The notes beneath the pieces were generated by a model. That model saw only the letters and a program-made list of their open reading frames with translations. It ran no database searches and had not been told where the DNA came from. A stretch of 64,000 nucleotides of DNA, from assembly GCF_022213955.1 (NCBI RefSeq), contig NZ_JAKNTW010000018.1, positions 62,001 to 126,000 of the forward strand, given 5' to 3'. Shown in pieces: positions 1-7,426 of this stretch. This DNA is from Dolomitihabitans soli (GTDB lineage Bacteria; Actinomycetota; Actinomycetes; Streptosporangiales; Streptosporangiaceae). The number at the start of each line of letters is the position of its first letter. Within the stretch, counting starts at the first letter, position 1. Made by a program: the position numbers and the translations under genes.

Positions 1-41
1 AAGGCCGTGTCAGTGAGTCTTGAGACCAGGGTGTCCGGCTG

Positions 42-608
42 GTGAGAAGATCGGGATGCTTCGAAACAGCAAACGCAGTACTCGCAAGATTGCCGGGACC
101 GCTGCACGCCCTTGCGCTGAAGCACCGTGAGCTGCTGAAGTTCGCGGTGGTGGGTGGAACAGCGTTCCTGGTGGACAACACGGTGTTCTATGGGTTGAAG
201 CTGACCATTCTGGAACCGAAGCCGGTGACCGCGAAGGTCATCGCGGTGCTCGTGGCGACGATCGTGTCCTATGTGCTGAACCGTGAATGGTCGTTCCGGA
301 CCAGGGGCGGTCGCGAGCGCCATCACGAGGCGGCGCTGTTCTTCCTGGTCAGTGGCGTCGGTCTGGTGCTCAGCTCCGTGCCGCTATGGATCTCCCGGTA
401 CGTGTTCCTGCTGGAGACCCCGGACGTGAGCCTGGTCACCCAGGAGATCGCCGACTTCATGAGCGCGCAGGTCATCGGCACGCTGATCGCCATGGTCTTC
501 CGTTTCTGGGCGTTCCGGAAGTGGGTCTTCCCCGACGAGGAGGCCCACCCCGGCCGCGTACGGCTAGCTCCAGTTCCCAAGCCCAAGCCCAAGGACGAGG
601 CGGCCTGA
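42..608 (+). CDS. GtrA family membrane protein
   Basis: A 188-residue protein with about four membrane segments (roughly residues 30-52, 60-80, 95-118 and 140-160). The GtrA/DPMS3 signature is visible: LLKFAVVGGTAFLVDNTVFY near the N-terminus, VSYVLNREWSFR in the middle and FRFWAFRKWVFP at the end. GtrA proteins sit in the cytoplasmic membrane. They are linked to flipping or transfer of polyprenyl-linked sugars for cell-surface polysaccharides. The C-terminus is a short Pro/Lys-rich cytoplasmic tail. The GTG start has only a weak ribosome site. The next gene lies on the opposite strand and ends 70 bp away, so the two converge. The sugar substrate cannot be told from sequence. Confidence 0.85.
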   Translation: MRRSGCFETANAVLARLPGPLHALALKHRELLKFAVVGGTAFLVDNTVFYGLKLTILEPKPVTAKVIAVLVATIVSYVLNREWSFRTRGGRERHHEAALFFLVSGVGLVLSSVPLWISRYVFLLETPDVSLVTQEIADFMSAQVIGTLIAMVFRFWAFRKWVFPDEEAHPGRVRLAPVPKPKPKDEAA

Positions 609-678
609 TCCAACCCTCCACCCGCCGGGTAGCCGCGGTGCATTGCTTATCGGGAAGCCTGCGCCGAGGGCCGCCCGG

Positions 679-1494
679 TCAGGGGACGCGCCCGACGGCG
701 CAGAGGAACCCGGCTCCCGCCGGCCCGTCGATCGACAGCTCCGCAGGGCCATCGGCGCGCCAGGCGGTCGTCTCCACCAAGCCCGGCTTCAACAACTCCA
801 GGCCCTCGAAGAAGGCGGCGATCTGCTCGCGCGAGCGTGGCGCCAGGCCCCCCGACGTGGTCCCCTTGTAGATCGCGCGGCCCTTGCCGACGTCCTCACT
901 GCCGAGCACGCCCGCCGTCACGTGGGAGAGGATCAGATGGCTTCCGGAGGGCAGGGCTTCGCGGATGTCACGGGCGATGCCGAAGGCCTCGTCGTCGTCG
1001 GCGATGAAGTGCAGCACGGAGACCAGGAGCACAGCCAAAGGACGCCGCAGGTCGAGGTGTCGCGTGACCTCCGGGTCATCGAGGATGGCCTTGGAATCAC
1101 GCATGTCGCCATTCACCACGATGGTGTCCGGGGTCGTCGCCAGCAGGGCACGGGCGTGCGTGAGCACGATCGGATCGTTGTCGACGTAGACCACCCGGGA
1201 ATCCGGAGCGGCGCGCCGCGCCACCTGGTGGACGTTTTCCTGGGTCGGCAGGCCGGTGCCGATGTCAAGGAACTGGCGGATCCCAAGCTCGGCGACCGCG
1301 CGTACGGCGCGCCCAAGAAACGCCCGGTTGTCTCGCGCGATCTCCTTCCCGTTGGGCGAGATCTCCAGGATTCGCGCGGCGGCCTCGCGGTCAGAGGCGA
1401 AGTTGTCCTTGCCGCCGAGCAAGTAGTCATACATCCGGGCGACGCTCGGCACCGTGGGATCAATCCCTGCTGGGGCTCGTTCCTGCTCAGTCAC
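679..1494 (-). CDS. SAM-dependent methyltransferase, SAV2177/DUF574 family
   Basis: A 271-residue protein of the actinomycete S-adenosyl methyltransferase family. Visible hallmarks are ARMYDYLLGGKDNFASDR near the N-terminus, FLDIGTGLPTQ (SAM-binding glycine motif I), VVYVDNDPIV (acidic end of beta-2) and a C-terminal GAGFLCAVGR strand. The frame stays open upstream, but the GTG at 1494 is chosen because AGGAG lies 5 bases before it and the protein then begins at the family's usual VTEQERAPAG-like N-terminus. An ATG at 1542 is the alternative. These proteins are abundant in Streptomyces and relatives. Their substrates are mostly unknown. Confidence 0.88.
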   Translation of the reverse strand: MTEQERAPAGIDPTVPSVARMYDYLLGGKDNFASDREAAARILEISPNGKEIARDNRAFLGRAVRAVAELGIRQFLDIGTGLPTQENVHQVARRAAPDSRVVYVDNDPIVLTHARALLATTPDTIVVNGDMRDSKAILDDPEVTRHLDLRRPLAVLLVSVLHFIADDDEAFGIARDIREALPSGSHLILSHVTAGVLGSEDVGKGRAIYKGTTSGGLAPRSREQIAAFFEGLELLKPGLVETTAWRADGPAELSIDGPAGAGFLCAVGRVP

Positions 1495-1546
1495 GCCTAC
1501 TCCTAGCCTTGCACAGACGATCTCACCCACCTTACCGATCATCTCG

Positions 1547-2038
1547 TCATGATCTCTTCCGAAGGCCGGGTCCGTCGACGGCCCGCATCTTCGCCGCCGC
1601 GTTCTTGATCGCCTCCCGGATCCGGAAGTAGGTGCCGCAGCGGCAGACGTTCTCGATCGCGTCGATCTGGGCGTCAGTGGGGTTCCTGGTCTCCCGCAGC
1701 AGCGCCACGGCGGCCATGATCTGGCCTGGCTGGCAGTAGCCGCACTGCGCGACGTCCTGCTCAAGCCACGCCTCTTGCACCGGGTGCAGCCTGTCGCCCT
1801 CGGCCAGGCCCTCGATCGTGGTGACCTCCCTGCCCTGGGCCTCGGACACCGGGACAACGCACGGGTTGATCGCCTTTCCGTCGAGGTGGCTGGTGCACGC
1901 CTTGCAGACATCGATGCCGCAGCCGTACTTAGGGCCGGTCACGCCGAGCCGATCACGCAGCACCCACAGCAGTGGCAGATCGGCGGGCGCGTTGACAGTG
2001 ACGGTCCTCCCATTCACCGAAAAGGTGTAGCGGGGCAT
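1547..2038 (-). CDS. [2Fe-2S] subunit of molybdenum hydroxylase (IorA-like)
   Basis: A 163-residue iron-sulfur subunit of the xanthine oxidase family. It has an N-terminal plant-type ferredoxin domain with cluster ligands in [11 protein letters not shown] (C-x4-C-x2-C). A C-terminal four-helix domain carries CGYCQPGQ and VCRCGTY, the ligands of the second cluster. It passes electrons from the molybdenum subunit encoded just upstream, and there is no separate FAD subunit here. That arrangement matches isoquinoline 1-oxidoreductase-type enzymes, in which the acceptor is membrane or periplasmic. The ATG at 2038 is preferred because GAGGAG lies 7 bases upstream, overlapping the stop of the large subunit, so the pair is translationally coupled. 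The substrate is unknown. Confidence 0.9.
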   Translation of the reverse strand: MPRYTFSVNGRTVTVNAPADLPLLWVLRDRLGVTGPKYGCGIDVCKACTSHLDGKAINPCVVPVSEAQGREVTTIEGLAEGDRLHPVQEAWLEQDVAQCGYCQPGQIMAAVALLRETRNPTDAQIDAIENVCRCGTYFRIREAIKNAAAKMRAVDGPGLRKRS

Positions 2039-2049
2039 CTCGTGGCTCC

Positions 2050-4275
2050 TCAACGAGGGAAGGGGGTGAAGTCGACGTCGAAGTTGATCGGGAAGCTGCG
2101 CGGCCTGATGCCGGTGGCCCGCGCGTAGGCGTTGGCGATGGCGCCGACCGCTGCGGGCAAGCCGAGCTCGCCCGCGCCGCCCGGCTCGCCGTTGGCGGGC
2201 ATGATGAAGATCTGCACGTCGGTCGGCGAATCCTTCTGCCGCGCGTAGTGGAACTGCGAGTAGCTGCCTTCCAGCGGCAGGCCCCTGTCGATGTGCAGGC
2301 CCGCGCGCAGGGTGGTGGAGATCGCGTCGGTCAGACCGCCGAGCAGCTGCGCCTCCACCCCGCGCGGGTTGATCGGGCGGCCGACGTCGGCGGCGATGAC
2401 GGCTTTGACCACCCTCGGCTTCCTCGGATTCCGCGCGTCGATCTCGACCAAGCAGGCGGTGCAGGACTTGTACTCGTCGTGGAACCCCACGCCCTGGGCG
2501 AAGCCCTCCGGCATGTCGCGGCCCCAGTTCCCCTCCTCCGCCACCTTGTCGAGCACCGCGCGCTGCCGGGCGGTCTTGAGGGACTCACGGCGGAACGCGA
2601 CGGGATCCTTGCGCATCTTCTTCGCCAGCTCGTCGACGACGATCTCATCGGCGCCGCGGGTGTTGGCCGACCACACCGACCGCCAACTCGCGGTGTGCAT
2701 TTTCAGCGGCACCTCTTTGAGTAGCCCCGTGACGACGCCGAAGCGGTAGGGGACCTTGACGCTCAAATGAAAGACCACCTGCGCGAAACTCATGTTGCCG
2801 ACTACCGGGAGCCTGGTCGCGACGGCGGTGAGCATCTCGCCGACACCGTGGCGGAAATCCGTCTCCACGGCGGCCACCCTGTGCTCGTAGGTCAGGACCT
2901 TGCCGCCCGCGTAGGTAGCGCGGATCTTGTGGTGGCTCGCCGGACGCGTACGGCCGTGCCGCATGTCGTCGATCCGCGACCACATCAGCTTCACCGGTCT
3001 GCCCATCGCCTTGGAAATCCGCGCCGCCTCGATCGCGGCGTCGGGGAACAGCTTGCGGCCGAACGAGCCACCGCTCTGCGCCACATGCACGGTGACCTGT
3101 CGCTGCGGCAGGCCGAGCGCTGCGGCGATCTCCTGCTGCGCGAGGATCGGCGACTTCAGCCCGGCCCAGATCTCGGCCCGGTCCTTCCGTACGTCGGCGA
3201 TCGCGCAGTTGGTCTCCAGCGGTGCGTGGCTGACGAACGCGAAGTCGAACTCCGCCTCAACGTAGCCGGTCAACCGCGGCACCACAGGCGGCAGTACGGC
3301 GGCGCGCAAGCGCTTGCGGATCCCCGCGTCAGACAGGGAGTCGACGGTCCCGGCGCCCCAGGTGACGTCGAGCGCCTCGACGGCGTCCCTCACCTGACCG
3401 AACGTCTCGCCCATGACCGCGACACCGGTCGGGATGACGGCGAGGTCGATCACGCCGGGCATGTCCCGGACGGCAGCCTCGTTCTTCATCGACCGCACCG
3501 TGCCGTTGATCGTCGGCGGGCGCCGCACCATCGTCGGCTTGGCACCCGGCACATCAAGGTCGAGCGCGTACCGCATCTGGCCCGTGACCATGGCGCGAGC
3601 GTCCACGCGCGAGGTCGCGGTGCCCACCAGCTTGTGCTCGGCCTCCGGCTTGGGCTTGGCGGTGATACGGGACAGGGGAAGTTTCGCCGCGCGGGTCGTG
3701 AGGGAGCCGTAGGTCGCCTTGCGCCCGTCCGGCGCGACCACCATGCCGCCACGGGTGACCAGCCGGACGGACGGCACGTCCCACAACTCGCCCGCCGCGG
3801 CGACCAGGCGCGCCCGCGCGGCGGCGGCCGCCTTGCGCACCGGATCGTAGAGCGATCGGACCGAGTTGGAACCACCGGTGAGCTGGTTCAGCACCAGCTC
3901 GGGCCGCGCGGCGGCGAGCTCGACGCGCACCTTACGCAGCGGGAGGTCCAGCTCCTCGGCGACCAGCATCGCCACCGCCGTGGTGATGCCCTGACCGACT
4001 TCGGCACGGGGCAACTCAGCGCGGACCTCGCCGTTCTCGGTCACCTCCAAGACCATCATCAGGTGCGCGGTCGGGGTTCCGGCAAGGATGAGTGCGTCGC
4101 CGGCGTCCACGATGTCTGCGGGTTGCGGTGCGCTAGAGCTGGCGTCCGCCGGGGCTATCGTCTCCGCGCTGAGCGCGAGCGTCAGGGTAGGGGCGGCGAC
4201 CAGGACCATCAGAAAGCGGCGCCGGTCGACCGCGCCGTCCTCGTGCCGGGCCGAGTTCGGGGTCGGGCTGCTCAT
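2050..4275 (-). CDS. Molybdopterin-binding subunit of xanthine dehydrogenase family (IorB-like), Tat-exported
   Basis: A 741-residue large subunit binding the molybdopterin cofactor. A twin-arginine signal (DRRRFLM followed by a hydrophobic stretch ending near ADASS) predicts export of the folded enzyme. The Fe-S subunit lacks a signal and would be carried along. Family motifs are [16 protein letters not shown] near the N-terminus, [12 protein letters not shown] in the centre, and [18 protein letters not shown] at the C-terminus, which holds the conserved catalytic glutamate region. Length and domain order fit isoquinoline 1-oxidoreductase beta subunits, which hydroxylate N-heterocycles or oxidise aldehydes. 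It forms an operon with the Fe-S gene, overlapping its ribosome site. No cofactor-maturation gene is nearby. The real substrate is not predictable. Confidence 0.9.
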   Translation of the reverse strand: MSSPTPNSARHEDGAVDRRRFLMVLVAAPTLTLALSAETIAPADASSSAPQPADIVDAGDALILAGTPTAHLMMVLEVTENGEVRAELPRAEVGQGITTAVAMLVAEELDLPLRKVRVELAAARPELVLNQLTGGSNSVRSLYDPVRKAAAAARARLVAAAGELWDVPSVRLVTRGGMVVAPDGRKATYGSLTTRAAKLPLSRITAKPKPEAEHKLVGTATSRVDARAMVTGQMRYALDLDVPGAKPTMVRRPPTINGTVRSMKNEAAVRDMPGVIDLAVIPTGVAVMGETFGQVRDAVEALDVTWGAGTVDSLSDAGIRKRLRAAVLPPVVPRLTGYVEAEFDFAFVSHAPLETNCAIADVRKDRAEIWAGLKSPILAQQEIAAALGLPQRQVTVHVAQSGGSFGRKLFPDAAIEAARISKAMGRPVKLMWSRIDDMRHGRTRPASHHKIRATYAGGKVLTYEHRVAAVETDFRHGVGEMLTAVATRLPVVGNMSFAQVVFHLSVKVPYRFGVVTGLLKEVPLKMHTASWRSVWSANTRGADEIVVDELAKKMRKDPVAFRRESLKTARQRAVLDKVAEEGNWGRDMPEGFAQGVGFHDEYKSCTACLVEIDARNPRKPRVVKAVIAADVGRPINPRGVEAQLLGGLTDAISTTLRAGLHIDRGLPLEGSYSQFHYARQKDSPTDVQIFIMPANGEPGGAGELGLPAAVGAIANAYARATGIRPRSFPINFDVDFTPFPR

Positions 4276-4719
4276 CGGATCCCTTCTTAGAGATCGGATA
4301 CGTTACATCGGCACGCCACGCGCCGCCACGGATTGAAGAGAGAACGGCCACAGCGGCAATGGGATCGCCGCCTTCTTAGGCTGCGGAAACGGGGAAAATC
4401 GTCCCCGGAAGCGTCAGTCGGGACTATCTTGTGCTGTGACCGATCACCGGGTCGCGTGTAGCCGCCAGAGCCGGTTGGATGGGCAGAACATGTCCGGTCG
4501 GCCAGGACCGGCCCATCCAGCGCCAGCGCGTGGCATCGATGTTTGAGCGGCTCCCGGTGGTGCTGCACCCAATCCACGACCGCGGGCCGCGACCGTCCTT
4601 GATCATGTTCTGACTTCGTCGCGGAGCTCGATCCTGTCAAGATTGCCGGCGTACGGTGTCGTCAATGGCGTGACAGGGGAGCAGTGCTGACCATCGAGGA
4701 CTGAGACGAGGTGAGCGGG
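4276..4719. other. Intergenic stretch without a recognised gene
   Basis: This 444-bp stretch separates the molybdenum hydroxylase operon from the TPR gene, so it must hold both divergent promoters. Short open frames on the minus strand (about 60-117 codons) resemble nothing I know and have no convincing ribosome site. No hairpin terminator or clear operator stands out. Confidence 0.5.
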
Positions 4720-5391
4720 ATGGGTGTTGAAGGACGTATCGAGCAGGCCAGGCTCTTATACGAGCGCGCTGTATACACCGGCGATGTCGGTGTGCCGGCG
4801 GAAGCGGACCGGGAACTGGACAAGGTCGAGGCTGATCTTGCGTTGGCTCGGGGCCGGATCCTGCACGCGCGGTTTCTGGAAGGACGGCGCGAAGATCCGC
4901 TCGAGCTGGCCTTGTTCGAGCGCGCGACGCAGCTGTATCGATTGCTCGGTGATGCAACGGGCGAAGCCGAGTCGCTGTTCTGGGTGGGGTGCTTTCACCA
5001 GGTCGTACGTGGTGATGTCGGGACAGCCGTTCCCCTTCTTGAGCAGTCATACGACTTGGCCACGCAGGCCGGAGACCGGGCTACCCAGTCTGAGGCGCTT
5101 CGGCATCTGGGGATAGCGGAGCATTCCGCGGGCCGGTTGGATGCTGCGCGAGAGCTTTTGGAGAATGCGGTGCGGCTGCGCCGGGAGAGCGGGCACTTGG
5201 CCGGTGTCGCGGCCAATCAGGTCGGGCTGATCTACATCGCCGCTGCACAGAGCCGTCGTGACGACGCGCTGGCACTGGCGAGGGAGGCGTACGTCACCGC
5301 CGAGGCCTGCGGTGCGGAACGCATCATGCGCCAGGTCGAGGAAGCGCGTATCCAGATAGCGACGCCGACCGGCGATCAGGGCGAGCCCTGA
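4720..5391 (+). CDS. Tetratricopeptide-repeat protein
   Basis: A soluble protein of about 223 residues composed of helical tetratricopeptide-like repeats. Clear repeat units are ESLFWVGCFHQVVRG-DVGTAVPLLEQSY, SEALRHLGIAEHSAGRLDAA and ANQVGLIYIAAAQSRRDDAL, all with the small/aromatic spacing of TPRs. Such proteins are scaffolds or peptide-binding sensors. No enzymatic domain is seen. The ATG at 4720 has GAGG about 7 bases upstream. The GTG at 4711 is an in-frame alternative that would add three residues. The gene stands alone, with remnant DNA downstream. Its partner is unknown. Confidence 0.75.
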   Translation: MGVEGRIEQARLLYERAVYTGDVGVPAEADRELDKVEADLALARGRILHARFLEGRREDPLELALFERATQLYRLLGDATGEAESLFWVGCFHQVVRGDVGTAVPLLEQSYDLATQAGDRATQSEALRHLGIAEHSAGRLDAARELLENAVRLRRESGHLAGVAANQVGLIYIAAAQSRRDDALALAREAYVTAEACGAERIMRQVEEARIQIATPTGDQGEP

Positions 5392-5635
5392 TCCCAGAGC
5401 GCGCCCTGAGCCGCTCAACCTTCGATGACACGAGCGCTTGTGTGCCGACCAGGCCGTAGGCCTGTGTCATGAGGCCGGTGACGCCGGCGATGGCGTGCAC
5501 CAGCGGTTCGGCCTGGCGCACGCTCTGATCCATGGGCCCGCCATGGCCGAGCAGGCCGGCGCGCGGCCCCAGAACGATGCGGCTCTCATGGCGCGACACT
5601 CAGCCGTCGCGTTGGCAGGCGGTGACCATCCTGGA

Positions 5636-5845
5636 CACGAGTGGAGCCAGGGCATCCCGCTGAAGATGGTTAGAGCGCTGGCCGAGTACTGGTGCACAGG
5701 GTATGACTGGCGAGCGGCTGAGGCGCGGTTGAATCGGTTCCCCCAGTTCATCACAGAGATCGACGGCCAGCGCATTCACTTCCCGCACGTCAGGTCCGAA
5801 CGCGACGACGCGATCCCACTGTTGATCACGCATGGCCACGGGTCT
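5636..5845 (+). pseudogene. Epoxide hydrolase N-terminal remnant
   Basis: The frame here encodes GIPLKMVRALAEYW, GYDWRAAEARLNRFPQF and TEIDGQRIHFPHVRS, then IPLLITHGHGS. This is the N-terminal lid domain (EHN) and first strand of a microsomal-type epoxide hydrolase. Similarity stops at the oxyanion-hole HG motif. The nucleophile aspartate and the whole catalytic alpha/beta domain are missing, and the frame ends about 55 bases later. The upstream part of the open frame has no similarity I can see. It is a broken gene with no enzymatic capacity. Confidence 0.75.
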
Positions 5846-5873
5846 CGACGTAACGCTTGCCGTACGGGTCGGG

Positions 5874-6827
5874 TCAGGGGAGCGGAGCGCCGCGGGCGCT
5901 GATCCACAACTCGTACCACTCGGTGTGGGTGAGGTCGGGTTCGCGCTGGACGGCGTCGGCGCAGGCGCGGATCAGTTCGGGGCGGGTACTGCCGATGATC
6001 GGCACGATTCCGACCGGATGGCGTTGCAGCCACCACAGCGCGACCGTGGCGGGTGTCGTGTTCTTGGCTTCGGCCAGCCGCGCGATGAGTTCGGCAGTGG
6101 AGTGCTCGGCGGGGGTTTGCTGGCGGCCGGTGAAACGGCCCTGAGCCAGGGCGCCCCAGGCCTGCAGGGTGATGCCGTGGGCCCGGCAGTATTCGAGTGT
6201 CCCGAGCGGGAAGCCACAGGCCGCCGCCTGCGAGGTGTTCACCAGGACACCCGCCTCGACCCAGTCGCGCCGATGCAGGCTCATCTCGATCTGGTTGAAC
6301 TCCAGGGGCAGATCCAGGTGAGCCTGGAGGGCGGCGATCTGGGCGGCGCCCATGTTGGACACTCCGAAGCGCCGCACGAGGCCTTGGCGGTGCAGCGACG
6401 ACAGGGCCTCGGCCACGTCTTCGGGGTCGGCCAGTGGATCGGGCCGGTGCAGGAGCAGCACATCGATCACGTCGGTGCGCAGCCGGGCGAGGCTCTCGTG
6501 GACGCGCTGTTCGATGCTCGAGCTGCGCAGATCGTACAGGCCGGGCCGATCATCCTGCGCCAGGCGGATGCCGCACTTGGTCTGCACAATGATCTTCTTG
6601 CGCAGGTCCGGCGCACGGGCCAGCACCTCTCCGAAGACCGCTTCGGACTTGCCGAGCCGGTAGATGTCGGCGTGGTCGAACTCGGTGATGCCACTGTCGA
6701 GCGCCGCGCTGATCGCCGTCTCGGCCGCGGCGATGTCGGATGCCCCATAGGGTGCGGCATCCCAGGAGCCCCCCAACCCCATGCACCCGTACAACACCCT
6801 GGCCCGCGTGACGGCTGCACTTACCAC
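5874..6827 (-). CDS. Aldo/keto reductase
   Basis: A 317-residue NADPH-dependent oxidoreductase with a TIM-barrel fold. Visible features are GITEFDHADIYRLGKSE (catalytic Asp and Tyr), IIVQTKCGIR (catalytic Lys), DVLLLHRPDPL (active-site His), FGVSNMG, FNQIEMSLHRRD and the cofactor-binding end VPIIGSTRPE. It resembles the YdhF/predicted oxidoreductase branch. The frame is open further upstream, but the GTG at 6827 is preceded by GAGAG at a suitable distance and places VLYGCMGLGG at the family's usual N-terminus. Two control elements lie upstream: a 22-bp palindrome and a MerR-type promoter. The substrate is not known. Confidence 0.85.
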   Translation of the reverse strand: MVSAAVTRARVLYGCMGLGGSWDAAPYGASDIAAAETAISAALDSGITEFDHADIYRLGKSEAVFGEVLARAPDLRKKIIVQTKCGIRLAQDDRPGLYDLRSSSIEQRVHESLARLRTDVIDVLLLHRPDPLADPEDVAEALSSLHRQGLVRRFGVSNMGAAQIAALQAHLDLPLEFNQIEMSLHRRDWVEAGVLVNTSQAAACGFPLGTLEYCRAHGITLQAWGALAQGRFTGRQQTPAEHSTAELIARLAEAKNTTPATVALWWLQRHPVGIVPIIGSTRPELIRACADAVQREPDLTHTEWYELWISARGAPLP

Positions 6828-6846
6828 ACTTGCTCTCTTTCCTGTG

Positions 6847-6868
6847 GGCGTGGACCGCGGTCCACGCC
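6847..6868. promoter_or_regulatory. 22-bp perfect palindrome upstream of the aldo/keto reductase
   Basis: The 22 bases read identically on both strands, with half-site GGCGTGGACCG. The element lies 20 bp before the chosen start codon of the aldo/keto reductase and downstream of the MerR-type promoter. It is therefore well placed as a repressor operator or an RNA hairpin in the leader. No regulator gene is adjacent. Confidence 0.45.
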
Positions 6869-6943
6869 GGTGTGACATGCTCCCGGCATCGCACCGCGTG
6901 TTGTTGCGTTGGGGTCGGCAGGAATCAGGTGGTGCATGAAGGC

Positions 6944-6974
6944 AGCCTGCATCCTGGAGTGCACACCAGGTCAA
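6944..6974 (-). promoter_or_regulatory. MerR-type promoter with dyad in a 19-bp spacer
   Basis: Read on the minus strand there is a -35 box TTGACC (6974-6969), a 19-bp spacer and a -10-like box CAGGCT (6949-6944). The spacer is filled by an 18-bp dyad with arms CCTGG and CCAGG (6953-6970, 16 of 18 bases symmetrical). Over-long 19-bp spacers holding a dyad are the signature of MerR-activated promoters. It points toward the aldo/keto reductase with a leader of about 110 bases. No merR gene is present next to it. Confidence 0.5.
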
Positions 6975-7193
6975 ATCGGCGTGTGCAGCGGTGGGCGCCA
7001 ACCTGCCCTACCTTCCCCGAGCCCGCTACCGGCGGACCATTCTTGCCGCAGCACGGTGGCTTCTCCCAGCCGCCGGCCTACCCCGACGCGGCGCTTCGAG
7101 GGCCGAATGGGAGAAGGGTCTCCACGCATGGCGGACCGGTGGCAGGTGCCCGAGCCCGTTGCCCTGGTTGACGGCGATCGGCGGCAGCCGGTG

Positions 7194-7424
7194 GATCTCG
7201 GCCAAGGTCTTCACCGGCTCCTGCTGCGCACCCGCCTGCAGCGCGCCAGCCGACAGCCGGCCGCCGCAGTGGCGGTTGAGGAACAGCGCCGGGCTGTCGC
7301 CGCCGGTCCGGTGGGCGCGTTCGGTCTTGCAGTCCTTGACGGCCTCGCGCACGGGGGCGTCCAGCAGGGGGCTTCGCGGGAGGTCTCGCCCTTGCCGTTG
7401 CGGACGACGACCTTGCCGGCACCT
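7194..7424 (-). pseudogene. Tyrosine recombinase fragment, frameshifted
   Basis: Read on the minus strand, one frame gives KVVVRNGKGETSRE. After a frame change comes PLLDAPVREAVKDCKTERAH and then SPALFLNRHCGGRLSAGAL. This is the segment of XerC/D-like phage integrases between the catalytic Arg and the C-terminal His/Tyr motifs. Frameshifts and missing N- and C-terminal parts show it is dead. It begins immediately beyond the stop codon of the acylase gene, suggesting a recombination junction there. Confidence 0.6.
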
Positions 7425-7426
7425 GA

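Noticed and set aside
2767-4290. A 507-codon open frame on the plus strand opposite the molybdopterin subunit gene
   Set aside because: High third-position GC in the real gene leaves long stop-free antisense frames. The translation is Arg/His/Gly-rich and matches no family.
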